From Sinomonas atrocyanea (GTDB lineage: Bacteria > Actinomycetota > Actinomycetes > Actinomycetales > Micrococcaceae): a DNA stretch of 64,000 nucleotides. The stretch lies in NCBI RefSeq assembly GCF_001577305.1, contig NZ_CP014518.1, forward strand, positions 1,178,001-1,242,000, read 5' to 3'. Shown piece after piece: positions 50,065-58,818 of the stretch (position 1 is its first letter; each line of letters starts with the position of its first letter). The translations under genes were made by a program, and so were the position numbers. The notes below the pieces were generated by a model. It did no database searches. It saw only the letters and a program-made list of their open reading frames with translations, and had not been told where the DNA came from.

Positions 50065-51869
50065 GTCCCGTCGAGTCGCCCTGGACGGGCGAGGCGCAGG
50101 CGCTCCAGGTCGCGGCCCAGGGAGCGCAGGCCCGGGAAGCATCCGCCGCGGTGGCGGCGGAAGGCGAGGAGGCCGGCGTCGTGCGCGGGGCCGGTCCCCG
50201 CAACGGCGGTGACCTCGTGGTCGAGACGCTCGAGGCGCTCGGTGCGAAGACCGTGTTCGGCATCCCCGGGCAGCACGCGCTGGGCCTGTTCGACGCCATG
50301 GGCCGGGGGAGCCTCTCCTTCGTCTCGAGCCGGGTCGAGAACAACTCGGCCTTCGCGGCGGACGGCTACTCGCGCGCCACGGGCGAGGTGGGGGTCCTCT
50401 TCCTCTCGACCGGCCCGGGCGCCCTGACCTCCCTCGCGGGCCTGCAGGAGGCCTACGCGACCGGCGTTCCGATGGTCGTCATCGCGAGCCAGATCCCGCT
50501 CGAGGGCCTCGGCGCCCGGCGCAAGGGCATGCTGCACCAGCTCGACGACCAGAAGGCCTCGGCCGCGAACGTCACCAAGAGCCAGCGGCTCATCCAGCAC
50601 GCCTCCGGCATCCCCTCCGCCATCCAGGACGCCTGGACGGACGCGATCTCCTCCCCGCAGGGGCCGGTGTGGGTCGAGATCCCGCAGAACGTGCTCCTCG
50701 ATCCCGTCATGGTCCCGCCCGTGGAGGACGCCCTCGCCGAGGCGGCGGACAACCCCCCGCGGGTCGAGCTGGTCCGCGAGGCGGTCAACTGGCTGCGCGG
50801 CGCGCGCCGGCCCGCCATCATCGCCGGCGGCGGCACCCGCCGCGGCCACGCCGAGGCCTCCCTGCGCCGCCTCGCCGAGCAGCTGCGCGCGCCCGTCATC
50901 TGCACCCCGGGCGGCAAGGGGGCCTTCCCCTGGGAGCACCCGCTCTCGCTCCAGTCGTGGATCGAGGACCGGCACATGACCGAGGTCCTCGAGGATGCCG
51001 ACGTGCTCGTGGTGGTCGGCTCCTCCCTCGGCGAGGTCACCTCCAACTACTTCACGTTCGAGCCGCGCGGCCGGATCATCCAGATCGACGCCGAGCCCCG
51101 CGTGCTCGAGTCCAACCGGCCGGGCCTGGGCATCCGCGCTGACGCCGGGCAGGCCCTCGCCGCGCTCGAGACCGCCCTCGCGGCGCCCCCGGCCGGTGCG
51201 GCCGGCGCTGCCGCCGGGCGCGGCGCCGGCCCGGATTGGCACGGGAAGTCGCCCGAGGACGTGGTGGCGGAGGCGCTCGGGAAGGTCCGCGCGCGGCTCG
51301 AGTCCCAGGACCTGGCCAAGGAGCTGGCCTTCATGGCGGACGTCCGCGCCGCCGTGCCGGACGACATGCAGACCTTCTGGGACATGACCATCTCCGCCTA
51401 CTGGGCCTGGAGCTGCTGGGACTCGCGCCGGGGCCAGTTCCACTCCGCCCAGGGCGCCGGCGGCCTGGGCTTCGGCTTCCCCGCCGCGATCGGCGGGGCC
51501 GTGGGCCTGGCCACGCTCGGGCGGCCGGCCCGGGTCCTGGCCGTCTCCGGCGACGGCTCGGCGATGTACTCGATCGCCGAGCTCGCCACCGCGCGCCAGC
51601 ACAACGTTCCGGTCACCTGGCTCATCGTGGACGACGGCGGCTACGGGATCCTGCGCGAGTACATGGAGGACGCGTTCGGCAAGGCCACCGCGACCGAGCT
51701 CGCGCGACCCGACTTCGTGGCCCTCGCCCAGTCCTTCGGCGTTCCTGCCCGGCGCGTGCCGGTCGAGGGCGTGCGGGAGGCGCTCGAGGAGAGCCTCGCC
51801 GCGGACGGGCCCAACGTCGTCGTGGTCGAGACGCTCCTGAAGATGTTCGCCCCGACCCATCTCGGCTAG
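50061..51869 (+). CDS. Thiamine pyrophosphate-dependent enzyme (acetolactate synthase-like)
   Basis: The 602-residue protein has three ThDP-fold domains. A 45-residue Ala-rich N-terminal extension precedes DLVVETLEALGAKTVFGIPG. The catalytic glutamate is in VSSRVENNSAFAADGYSRAT, and FLSTGPGALTSLAGLQEA follows. A central dehydrogenase-like domain has PAIIAGGGTRRGHAEASL. The cofactor block VLAVSGDGSAMYSIAELATA ends in LIVDDGGYGILREY. Similar proteins are acetolactate synthases, benzaldehyde lyase and related lyases. It is coupled to a ureohydrolase, so it probably acts in arginine/guanidine catabolism or synthesis of a guanidino compound. Confidence 0.85.
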   Translation: MSPVESPWTGEAQALQVAAQGAQAREASAAVAAEGEEAGVVRGAGPRNGGDLVVETLEALGAKTVFGIPGQHALGLFDAMGRGSLSFVSSRVENNSAFAADGYSRATGEVGVLFLSTGPGALTSLAGLQEAYATGVPMVVIASQIPLEGLGARRKGMLHQLDDQKASAANVTKSQRLIQHASGIPSAIQDAWTDAISSPQGPVWVEIPQNVLLDPVMVPPVEDALAEAADNPPRVELVREAVNWLRGARRPAIIAGGGTRRGHAEASLRRLAEQLRAPVICTPGGKGAFPWEHPLSLQSWIEDRHMTEVLEDADVLVVVGSSLGEVTSNYFTFEPRGRIIQIDAEPRVLESNRPGLGIRADAGQALAALETALAAPPAGAAGAAAGRGAGPDWHGKSPEDVVAEALGKVRARLESQDLAKELAFMADVRAAVPDDMQTFWDMTISAYWAWSCWDSRRGQFHSAQGAGGLGFGFPAAIGGAVGLATLGRPARVLAVSGDGSAMYSIAELATARQHNVPVTWLIVDDGGYGILREYMEDAFGKATATELARPDFVALAQSFGVPARRVPVEGVREALEESLAADGPNVVVVETLLKMFAPTHLG

Positions 51870-51916
51870 CCCCGCCCGGCCGGCCCCGCCTCCCGTCTGG
51901 GGGCGGCCCTCTAAGA

Positions 51917-51993
51917 GTCACCTTCTGGAAGTCACCTTCTGGGGGTCACGTTCTGGGAGTCACTCGATGTGACTCCCAGAACGTGACCCCCAG
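51917..51993 (+). terminator. 25-bp perfect hairpin built from 14-bp repeats
   Basis: Three 14-base units, GTCACCTTCTGGAA, GTCACCTTCTGGGG and GTCACGTTCTGGGA, run from 51917 to 51958. The strand 51939-51963 then pairs perfectly over 25 bp with 51969-51993, with a TCGAT loop. Read on the other strand the unit is AGAAGGTGACTTCC, close to the AGGAGGTGAC arrays at 25.2-25.5 kb. It lies 48 bases past the ThDP gene. Confidence 0.85.
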
Positions 51994-52062
51994 ATGCGTA
52001 TCGCCGCCGCGCACGACGCCGGTCCGTCGCCTCGTGTTACTAAGGTCACCTTCCGAATTAGT

Positions 52063-52102
52063 TTGCACAAGCAACCATCGACTGTATAGTTGTTGCAAGC
52101 AA
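52063..52102 (+). promoter_or_regulatory. MarR promoter with flanking TTGC..GCAA operators
   Basis: TTGCACAAGCAA at 52063-52074 and TTGCAAGCAA at 52093-52102 are similar palindromes. TTGCAC (-35) and TATAGT at 52085-52090 (-10, 16-base spacer) lie between and within them. A MarR dimer on these sites would block the promoter of its own operon. Confidence 0.65.
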
Positions 52103-52123
52103 TCAATTGAGGAGGGGCGGCCC

Positions 52124-52621
52124 ATGCCTGTCGATCCCGGAACGGCGCGCGAGCTGATCCACCGCGTCTTCGACCTGCAGCGGGTGGTCCGCTGCCTGTC
52201 GACCTCCGAGCTGAAGCACGGAGAGCTCGGCGTCGCATCGCAGGGCGTCCTGCGCGTGATCGGCGAGCACGGCGGCCGCGCCGTCGACCTCGCCGGCAAG
52301 CTCGGCGTGAGCGCCCCGGTGCTCAGCCGGCACCTCGCCGAGCTCGAGGGCCTCGGGCTCGTCGAGCGCCGCCGCGACCCCGACGACCGGCGCGCGCAGC
52401 TCGTCGGGCTCACCGAGCGCGGCTACCGGGTCCTCGAGGAGATCGAGGAGCACCGCATCCAGCGCCTCCAGGGCTACCTCGCCGACTGGGACGAGGGCCG
52501 CGCCGCGGCCGCCGTCGCCGCCATCGGACAGCTCTCCGAGGCCCTGCGCTCCAGCTCCGGCCACCGCCCCGCCCCGACCACCACACCGACCGACAAGGAG
52601 GAAGCCCTTGCAGCCCGCTGA
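52124..52621 (+). CDS. MarR-family transcriptional regulator
   Basis: The 165-residue protein has a MarR winged helix: LGVASQGVLRVIGEHGGRAV, KLGVSAPVLSRHLAELEGLG and VERRRDPDDRRAQLVGLTER (residues about 40-105). Flanking helices are for dimerisation. The ATG follows GAGGAGG. The palindromic promoter lies directly upstream, and the next gene, a drug-type MFS transporter, overlaps its 3' end. It is the likely repressor of the pair, released by a substrate of the pump. Confidence 0.9.
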   Translation: MPVDPGTARELIHRVFDLQRVVRCLSTSELKHGELGVASQGVLRVIGEHGGRAVDLAGKLGVSAPVLSRHLAELEGLGLVERRRDPDDRRAQLVGLTERGYRVLEEIEEHRIQRLQGYLADWDEGRAAAAVAAIGQLSEALRSSSGHRPAPTTTPTDKEEALAAR

Positions 52622-54707
52622 CGCGGCGGCTCCGCAGATGAGCCACAAGCAGATCCTCGAGGCCCTCACCGGCCTCCTGGCAGCATTCTTCACCGCGATC
52701 CTCTCGAGCACGATCGTCTCGAACGCCCTCCCGACGATCATGGCCGACCTCAAGGGCACACAGACCGACTTCGCGTGGATCATCACGGCCTCACTCCTCG
52801 CGAGCGCGGTCACGGTCCCCATCTGGGGCAAGCTGGCCGACCTGTTCGACAAGAAGCTGCTCACGCAGCTCAACATCATCATCTTCGTGATCGGGTCCGT
52901 GGTCGCCGGGATCTCCCAGAGCATCCCCGAGATGATCGCAGCCCGTGTAGTGCAGGGCATCGGCATGGGCGGTCTCATGGCGCTCGCCCAGGCGATCATC
53001 GGCGCCATGATCCCGCCGCGGGAGCGCGGACGCTACTCCGGCTACATGGGCGCCGTCATGGCCGTCGGCACGGCTGGCGGCCCGCTCCTCGGCGGCTTCA
53101 TCGTCGACTCGCCCCTCGGCTGGCGGTGGACGTTCTTCGTGTGCGTGCCGCTCGCCGTCGTGTCGCTGATCCTGATCCAGGCCACGCTCAAGCTCAAGCA
53201 TGTCCGCCGGCACGCGAAGATCGACTGGCTCGGCTCGCTGCTGCTGAGCGCCTCGGTGAGCACCGTGCTCATCTGGGTCTCGTTCGCGGGGCAGCCGGGC
53301 TACTACGACTGGTGGTCGTGGCAGACCGGTGCGATGCTGGGCGGCGCACTCGTCGGGATCGTGCTGCTCATCATCGTCGAGTCCAAGGTCGCCCAGCCGA
53401 TCATCCCGCTGAAGATCATCGCGGACCGCACGACGGCGCTGAGCATCATCGCCTCCGCCGCGGTCGGCGTCTCGATGTATGCGTCCTCGTCCTTCCTCGG
53501 CCAGTACTTCCAGGTGGCGCGCGGCGCCACCCCGACCGAGGCGGGCCTCCTCACGCTGCCGATGATCGCGGGCAATTTCCTCGGCTCGGTCGTCACAGGC
53601 CAGCTCATCACCCGCTTCGGGCGGTGGAAGGGCTATCTCCTGGCCGGAACGGTGTTCACCGCCGGCGGCATGGGGCTCCTGGGCACGATCGACCACACGA
53701 CCGACCTCGCCGTCACCGGCGTGTTCTCGTTCGTCCTCGGCCTGGGCCTCGGCATGACGATGCAGAACCTCGTCCTTGCGGTCCAGAACACGGTCCCGGT
53801 GGCCATCATCGGCACGGCGAGCTCCACCGTCGCGTTCTTCCGTTCGGTCTTCGGGGCCATCGGCGTCCTCGTCCTCGGCACGGTCCTCAACAATCGCTCG
53901 ACTAATCTCATCACCCAGGGCCTCGCGGCCAAGGGGATCAAGGTCCCGGCCGGCTCCACCGGCGGCGCGAGCCTGGACTTCAACGACATGCCGGCCCCGT
54001 TGGCGGGCGTCGTCCGCGCGGCCTTCGGCGACGCCTCGGCCGAGTCCTTCCTGGTCGCAGGCATCATCGGCGTCGTCGCAGTGCTCGCCGTCCTCTTCAT
54101 CAAGGAGGTCCCGCTGCGCCGCACCGTGGACATCGTCAAGCCCGCCCAGGCCGGCGGCGCCCCCGGCGCGAACCCGGCCACGGCCTCCCTTCCGTCCGTC
54201 GCCCCGATCGGAGCGCACGACGCCGCCGCCTCGCCCGAGGCGCCCGGCTCGCCGTCGTCCGTCCCCGCCGCAGACGAGGGCGAGCCCGTCAGGGCCGGAC
54301 GGCCGGCCGCCGCCTCGGCGCGCCGGGCAGCGATCCGCGAGGTCCTCGCCGGCGCCGAGGGGGAGGGCGCGGCCCTGGACACCGAGCTGGCGCTGCTGCT
54401 CGCCGAGTCCGCCCCGGCCGCCGCGCAGGCAGCCGCACCCGCCGCCGCCGGCACGCTCGAGGCGCTGCAGGAGACCCAGCGCATCCTGGCGCGCCAGCAG
54501 GCCCAGCTCGCCTCGCTCATGGAGCGCCTCGCCGACCAGCTCGACGAGCAGCAGCGCCTCGCCGCCGAGCAGGGCGCTACCGCGAAGGCCCAGGGGGAGA
54601 CCGCGGCCCAGCTCGCCCAGCTCCAGCAGGAGCTCGACGCCGAGCGGCAGCTGCAGAAGGAGGCGGCGCTGTACCTCGCCACGCGGGGGCGGCACAGCGC
54701 CAACTGA
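52608..54707 (+). CDS. DHA2-type MFS multidrug transporter with long coiled-coil C-terminal tail
   Basis: The 699-residue protein has a 14-helix MFS core (about residues 15-510: LSSTIVSNALPTIMADLKGT, RVVQGIGMGGLMALAQAIIG, SVVTGQLITRFGRWKGYLLA). A Pro/Ala-rich linker and a Gln/Glu/Ala coiled-coil segment follow (residues about 620-695, for example ETQRILARQQAQLASLMERL). The tail of nearly 190 residues is unusual for EmrB/QacA proteins. It may mediate oligomer formation or bind an adaptor. The TTG start at 52608 has AAGGAGG 7 bases upstream. It overlaps the MarR gene by 14 bases. Confidence 0.88.
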   Translation: MQPADAAAPQMSHKQILEALTGLLAAFFTAILSSTIVSNALPTIMADLKGTQTDFAWIITASLLASAVTVPIWGKLADLFDKKLLTQLNIIIFVIGSVVAGISQSIPEMIAARVVQGIGMGGLMALAQAIIGAMIPPRERGRYSGYMGAVMAVGTAGGPLLGGFIVDSPLGWRWTFFVCVPLAVVSLILIQATLKLKHVRRHAKIDWLGSLLLSASVSTVLIWVSFAGQPGYYDWWSWQTGAMLGGALVGIVLLIIVESKVAQPIIPLKIIADRTTALSIIASAAVGVSMYASSSFLGQYFQVARGATPTEAGLLTLPMIAGNFLGSVVTGQLITRFGRWKGYLLAGTVFTAGGMGLLGTIDHTTDLAVTGVFSFVLGLGLGMTMQNLVLAVQNTVPVAIIGTASSTVAFFRSVFGAIGVLVLGTVLNNRSTNLITQGLAAKGIKVPAGSTGGASLDFNDMPAPLAGVVRAAFGDASAESFLVAGIIGVVAVLAVLFIKEVPLRRTVDIVKPAQAGGAPGANPATASLPSVAPIGAHDAAASPEAPGSPSSVPAADEGEPVRAGRPAAASARRAAIREVLAGAEGEGAALDTELALLLAESAPAAAQAAAPAAAGTLEALQETQRILARQQAQLASLMERLADQLDEQQRLAAEQGATAKAQGETAAQLAQLQQELDAERQLQKEAALYLATRGRHSAN

Positions 54708-54720
54708 CGGCACCGGACAC

Positions 54721-54763
54721 AACGGGCAGCCTGCGGACAGAGCACGTCCGCAGGCTGCCCGTT
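54721..54763 (+). terminator. Terminator after the MFS gene
   Basis: AACGGGCAGCCTGCGGAC at 54721-54738 pairs perfectly with the 18 bases at 54746-54763. The loop is 7 nt. This is one of the clearest terminators in the window. Confidence 0.88.
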
Positions 54764-54856
54764 TAGTCCTCAAGGCGGATGCCCGCGGGCGTGCGCCGGG
54801 CCTACGCTGGACACGCCCCGCTCGGCACCGGCGGGAGCCCGACCGCAAGGACCTCG

Positions 54857-56629
54857 ATGCTCCTCACTCTCATCCGGCGCTACGGCGCCCGCTACTGGCC
54901 GTGGATCGCCGCCGTGGTGGTCTTCCAGCTCGCCACGACGATGGCCACCCTGTACCTGCCCAGCATCAACGCCCAGATCATCGACCAGGGCGTGGCCAAG
55001 GGGGACACGGACTACATCTGGCGCCAGGGCGCGCTCATGCTGGGCATCGCGTTCGTCCAGGTCCTCACGGCGATCGCCGCGGTCTACTTCGGTTCGAGGA
55101 CGGCCATGGCGTTCGGGCGGGACCTGCGCCAAGGGGTGTTCCGCAGGGTCACCTCCTACTCCGCCCAGGACCTGCAGCGCTTCGGGGCGCCCACGCTCAT
55201 CACGCGCGGCACCAATGACGTCCAGCAGGTCCAGATGGTCATGCTCATGGGGCTGAACTTCATGGTCTCGGCCCCGATCATGTGCGTGGGCGGCATCATC
55301 ATGGCCCTCAACGAGGACGCCGGGCTGTCCTGGCTGGTCTGGGTGTCGGTGGGCGTGCTGTTCGCCGTCGTCGGATTCCTCGTCTACCTGCTCATGCCGC
55401 TGTTTAGGAAGATGCAGTCCCGGATCGACTCCATCAACGGCGTGCTGCGCGAGCAGATCATCGGCATCCGCGTGGTCCGCGCGTTCGTGCGCGAGCGGTT
55501 CGAGGAGGAGCGCTTCGCGGACGCCAACCGGGCCCTGACGGACATCTCGCTCAAGGTCGGGCAGATCTTCGTGCTGATGTTCCCGATCATCATGCTGCTG
55601 CTCCAGGCCGCCACCGCGGCGGTCCTGTTCTTCGGCGGCCACCGCGTCGACTCGGGGGACATGCAGATCGGCTCGCTGACGGCGTTCATGCAGTACCTGC
55701 TCCAGATTCTCATGGCCGTCATGATGGGCACCTTCATGGCGATGATGATCCCGCGCGCCACCGTATGCGCCGACCGGATCGGGGAGGTCCTCGGCGTCGA
55801 GCCCTCCATGGGCGAGCCCGCCGAGCCCGTGGTGCCGGAGAAGGCCGAGGGCGTCGTCGAGTTCCGCGATGTCTCCTTCGCGTACCCGGGCGCCGAGGCC
55901 CCCGTCCTCAGCGGCATCTCCTTCACCGCCCGCCCCGGACAGACCGTGGCCGTCATCGGGTCGACGGGCTCGGGCAAGACGACCCTGCTGAACCTGATCC
56001 CGCGCCTGTACGACGCGGCCGAGGGCGAGGTCCTGCTCGACGGGGTGCCGCTGGGGCGGATGCCGCGCCACGAGATCACCTCGCGCGTGGCCATGGTCCC
56101 GCAGCGGCCGTACCTGTTCTCCGGCACGGTCGCGCACAACCTGCGCTTCGGCAAGGAGACGGCGTCCGACGGCGAACTCTGGGACGCGCTCGAGGTCGCG
56201 CAGGGCGCCGAGTTCGTCCGCGCCAAGCCGAAGGGGCTCGACTCGCCCATCTCGCAGGGCGGCACGAACGTCTCCGGCGGCCAGCGGCAGCGGCTCTGCA
56301 TCGCCCGCGCGCTCGTGGCCCAGCCCAAGGTGTACCTCTTCGACGACTCCTTCTCGGCCCTCGACGTCGCGACCGAGGCGCGGCTGCGGCGCGCCCTCAG
56401 GGACCGCACGCACGGGGCGACCATGATCGTCGTCGCCCAGCGCGTCTCCACCATCATGGGAGCCGACCAGATCCTGGTCCTCGACGGCGGGAAGATCGTG
56501 GACCGCGGAACGCATGAGGAGCTGCTCGAGACGTCGCCGACGTACCAGGAGATCGTCCAGTCGCAGATCAGCGCCGAGGAAGTCCAGAGCGTCGCGGGAG
56601 CCGCGGGAGCCACGGGGGAGCAGGCATGA
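54857..56629 (+). CDS. ABC exporter half-transporter, subunit with degenerate ATPase Walker B
   Basis: The 590-residue protein has six membrane helices (residues about 15-320) and an ABC ATPase (about 330-580). Walker A is GSTGSGKT, the Q-loop is MVPQRPYLFSG and the signature is NVSGGQRQRL. Walker B is VYLFDDSFSALD, where the usual catalytic Glu is Asp. Its H-loop has no His where the partner has AHR; the sequence here reads VVAQRVST. It is coupled to the next gene (ATGA) and its start ATG has AAGGA. It likely forms one half of a heterodimeric exporter (BmrCD/TM287-288-type). The substrate is unknown. Confidence 0.9.
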   Translation: MLLTLIRRYGARYWPWIAAVVVFQLATTMATLYLPSINAQIIDQGVAKGDTDYIWRQGALMLGIAFVQVLTAIAAVYFGSRTAMAFGRDLRQGVFRRVTSYSAQDLQRFGAPTLITRGTNDVQQVQMVMLMGLNFMVSAPIMCVGGIIMALNEDAGLSWLVWVSVGVLFAVVGFLVYLLMPLFRKMQSRIDSINGVLREQIIGIRVVRAFVRERFEEERFADANRALTDISLKVGQIFVLMFPIIMLLLQAATAAVLFFGGHRVDSGDMQIGSLTAFMQYLLQILMAVMMGTFMAMMIPRATVCADRIGEVLGVEPSMGEPAEPVVPEKAEGVVEFRDVSFAYPGAEAPVLSGISFTARPGQTVAVIGSTGSGKTTLLNLIPRLYDAAEGEVLLDGVPLGRMPRHEITSRVAMVPQRPYLFSGTVAHNLRFGKETASDGELWDALEVAQGAEFVRAKPKGLDSPISQGGTNVSGGQRQRLCIARALVAQPKVYLFDDSFSALDVATEARLRRALRDRTHGATMIVVAQRVSTIMGADQILVLDGGKIVDRGTHEELLETSPTYQEIVQSQISAEEVQSVAGAAGATGEQA

Positions 56630-58818
56630 GCCAGGACAGCACGCGCGCCGCGGCGCCGGACGCGGAGCCTGAGGAGACCGGGGCCGAGGAGGCCCCGGCG
56701 CCCAGGAGCGGCCACGGAGGCGGCGGGTTCGGGCAGCAGATGCCCACGCAGAAGGCCAAGGACTTCCGCAGGACCGCCCAGCGGCTCCTCGGACTGATCC
56801 GCTCGGAGATGGGCTGGATGGCCGTGGTGGTCGTCTTCATCATCGTCTCGGTGGTCCTGTCCGTGATCGCGCCCAAGATCCTCGGCAAGGCCATGGACGT
56901 CATCTTCGCCGGGGTGATCGGCAAGCAGATGCCGGCCGGAGTGACGAAGGACCAGGTCATCGCGGGCCTGCGCGCCCAGGGCCAGAACAACGTCGCGGAC
57001 ATGCTCTCGGCCATGAACCTCGTGCCCGGGCAGGGGATCGACTTCAACGAGCTGACCCTCCTGATCGCGGTCATCCTCGTCATGTACTTCGTGGCGAGCC
57101 TGTTCATGTGGGCGCAGGGGTTCATCCTCAACCGCGTCGTGATGCGGATCGTGTACCGGCTCCGCCGCGACGTCGAGGCCAAGCTCAACCGGCTGCCGCT
57201 CGGGTACTTCGACACCCGCCAGCGCGGAGACCTGCTCTCCCGGGTGACCAACGACGTCGACAACGTCCAGCAGGCGCTCCAGCAGGCCTTCTCCCAGCTG
57301 CTCTCCTCGATCCTGCAGGTGCTGGGCATCATCGTGATGATGTTCATCGTCTCGTGGGAGCTGGCCCTCATCGCCCTCGTGGCGCTGCCGCTCTCCGCGG
57401 TCGTGACGGGCGTGATCGGCACGCGCAGCCAGAAGCTGTTCAAGGCGCAGTGGCGGGACACGGGCATCCTCAACGGGCACATCGAGGAGTCCTTCTCCGG
57501 CCACGAGCTGGCCATCCTGTTCGGCCGCGAGAAGGAGATGGTCGAGGGCTTCGACGGCAAGAACGAGGACCTCTACCGGGCGTCCTTCGGCGCCCAGTTC
57601 GTCTCGGGCATGATGTTCCCGATCATGAACTGGATCAGCTACCTCGCGTACGTTGGCATCGCCGTCGTCGGCGGCCTGCGCGTGGCCGCCGGCCAGATGA
57701 CGCTCGGCGACGCGACCGCGTTCATCCAGTACTCGCGGCAGTTCACCCAGCCGCTCGGCCAGATCGCGGGCATGGCGAACATGCTGCAGTCCGGCGTGGC
57801 CTCGGCCGAGCGAGTGTTCGAGCTGCTCGACGCCGAGGAGCAGGAGCCCGAGACCGCCACGCGCCACCTGCCCGCGGCCACGGACGGGCACGTCGACTTC
57901 GAGCACGTCTCCTTCTCCTACACGCCGGACAAGCCGCTCATCGAGGACCTGTCCCTCACCGCCGAGCCCGGCCACACCGTGGCCATCGTGGGCCCGACGG
58001 GCGCGGGCAAGACCACGCTCGTGAACCTCGTCATGCGGTTCTACGAGATCTCCTCCGGCCGGATCCTCTTCGACGGCGTAGACATCCGCGACCTCTCCCG
58101 GGACGAGCTGCGTTCCAAGGTGGGCATGGTGCTCCAGGACGCGTGGCTGTTCGGCGGCACGATCTACGACAACATCCGCTACGGCAACCTCGACGCGACC
58201 GAGGAACAGATCATGGCAGCGGCGAAGGCCACCTATGTGGACCGGTTCGTGCGGTCCCTGCCGGAGGGCTACAGCACCGTGATCGACGAGGAGGGGACCA
58301 ACATCGCCGCTGGCGAGAAGCAGCTCATCACCATTGCGCGCGCGTTCGTGGCCAACCCCTCCCTGCTCATCCTCGACGAGGCCACGTCCTCGGTGGACAC
58401 CCGCACCGAGCTGCTCGTGCAGAAGGCCATGCGGGCGCTGCGGACCGACCGGACCTCGTTCGTGATCGCCCACCGGCTCTCCACGATCCGGGACGCGGAC
58501 ACGATCCTGGTCGTGGAGAACGGCTCGATCGTCGAACAGGGCCGGCACGAGGAGCTGCTCGAGCGCGGGGGTGCCTACCACCGGCTCTACATGAGCCAGT
58601 TCGCCGGGGGCATCGACGTCGAGGCGGAGGAGGCGGCGGCCTCGGCCGGGGCGCCCCCCGCACCTGACCTCTCAGCCCACCCCACCGGGCCCGTCCCCGC
58701 CCCTCCCGTTCCCGCCCTCCCTCCCGTTTCGGGTACGCATCTCGTCGCGATTTCCGCCTTCCGGGTACGAGCGCGCGTACCCGGAAGGGGTTTTCGGCGA
58801 CGAGATGCGTACCCGTAA
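56626..58818 (+). CDS. ABC exporter half-transporter, subunit with consensus catalytic Glu
   Basis: The 730-residue partner has six helices and an ABC ATPase (residues about 420-665). Walker A is GPTGAGKT, the Q-loop is VLQDAWLFGG and Walker B is LLILDEATSSVDT with the catalytic Glu. The signature is unusual, NIAAGEKQLITIA in place of LSGGQ. The H-loop is VIAHRLST. It therefore complements the preceding subunit: one consensus and one degenerate ATP site. An Ala/Gly/Pro N-terminus (about 30 residues) is odd. The last 30 residues are encoded by a palindromic dispersed repeat (58725-58820), within which the stop lies. Confidence 0.88.
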   Translation: MSQDSTRAAAPDAEPEETGAEEAPAPRSGHGGGGFGQQMPTQKAKDFRRTAQRLLGLIRSEMGWMAVVVVFIIVSVVLSVIAPKILGKAMDVIFAGVIGKQMPAGVTKDQVIAGLRAQGQNNVADMLSAMNLVPGQGIDFNELTLLIAVILVMYFVASLFMWAQGFILNRVVMRIVYRLRRDVEAKLNRLPLGYFDTRQRGDLLSRVTNDVDNVQQALQQAFSQLLSSILQVLGIIVMMFIVSWELALIALVALPLSAVVTGVIGTRSQKLFKAQWRDTGILNGHIEESFSGHELAILFGREKEMVEGFDGKNEDLYRASFGAQFVSGMMFPIMNWISYLAYVGIAVVGGLRVAAGQMTLGDATAFIQYSRQFTQPLGQIAGMANMLQSGVASAERVFELLDAEEQEPETATRHLPAATDGHVDFEHVSFSYTPDKPLIEDLSLTAEPGHTVAIVGPTGAGKTTLVNLVMRFYEISSGRILFDGVDIRDLSRDELRSKVGMVLQDAWLFGGTIYDNIRYGNLDATEEQIMAAAKATYVDRFVRSLPEGYSTVIDEEGTNIAAGEKQLITIARAFVANPSLLILDEATSSVDTRTELLVQKAMRALRTDRTSFVIAHRLSTIRDADTILVVENGSIVEQGRHEELLERGGAYHRLYMSQFAGGIDVEAEEAAASAGAPPAPDLSAHPTGPVPAPPVPALPPVSGTHLVAISAFRVRARVPGRGFRRRDAYP

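Noticed and set aside
50061..51869. Clavam-type biosynthesis (ceaS/pah-like pair) as a firm call
   Set aside because: No beta-lactam synthetase or clavaminate synthase gene is nearby, and the pair occurs in ordinary catabolic contexts; kept only as a speculative finding.
53633..54848. Long reverse-strand frames over the MFS gene
   Set aside because: They are GC-skew shadows with no family signature; the forward frame is a clear MFS protein.
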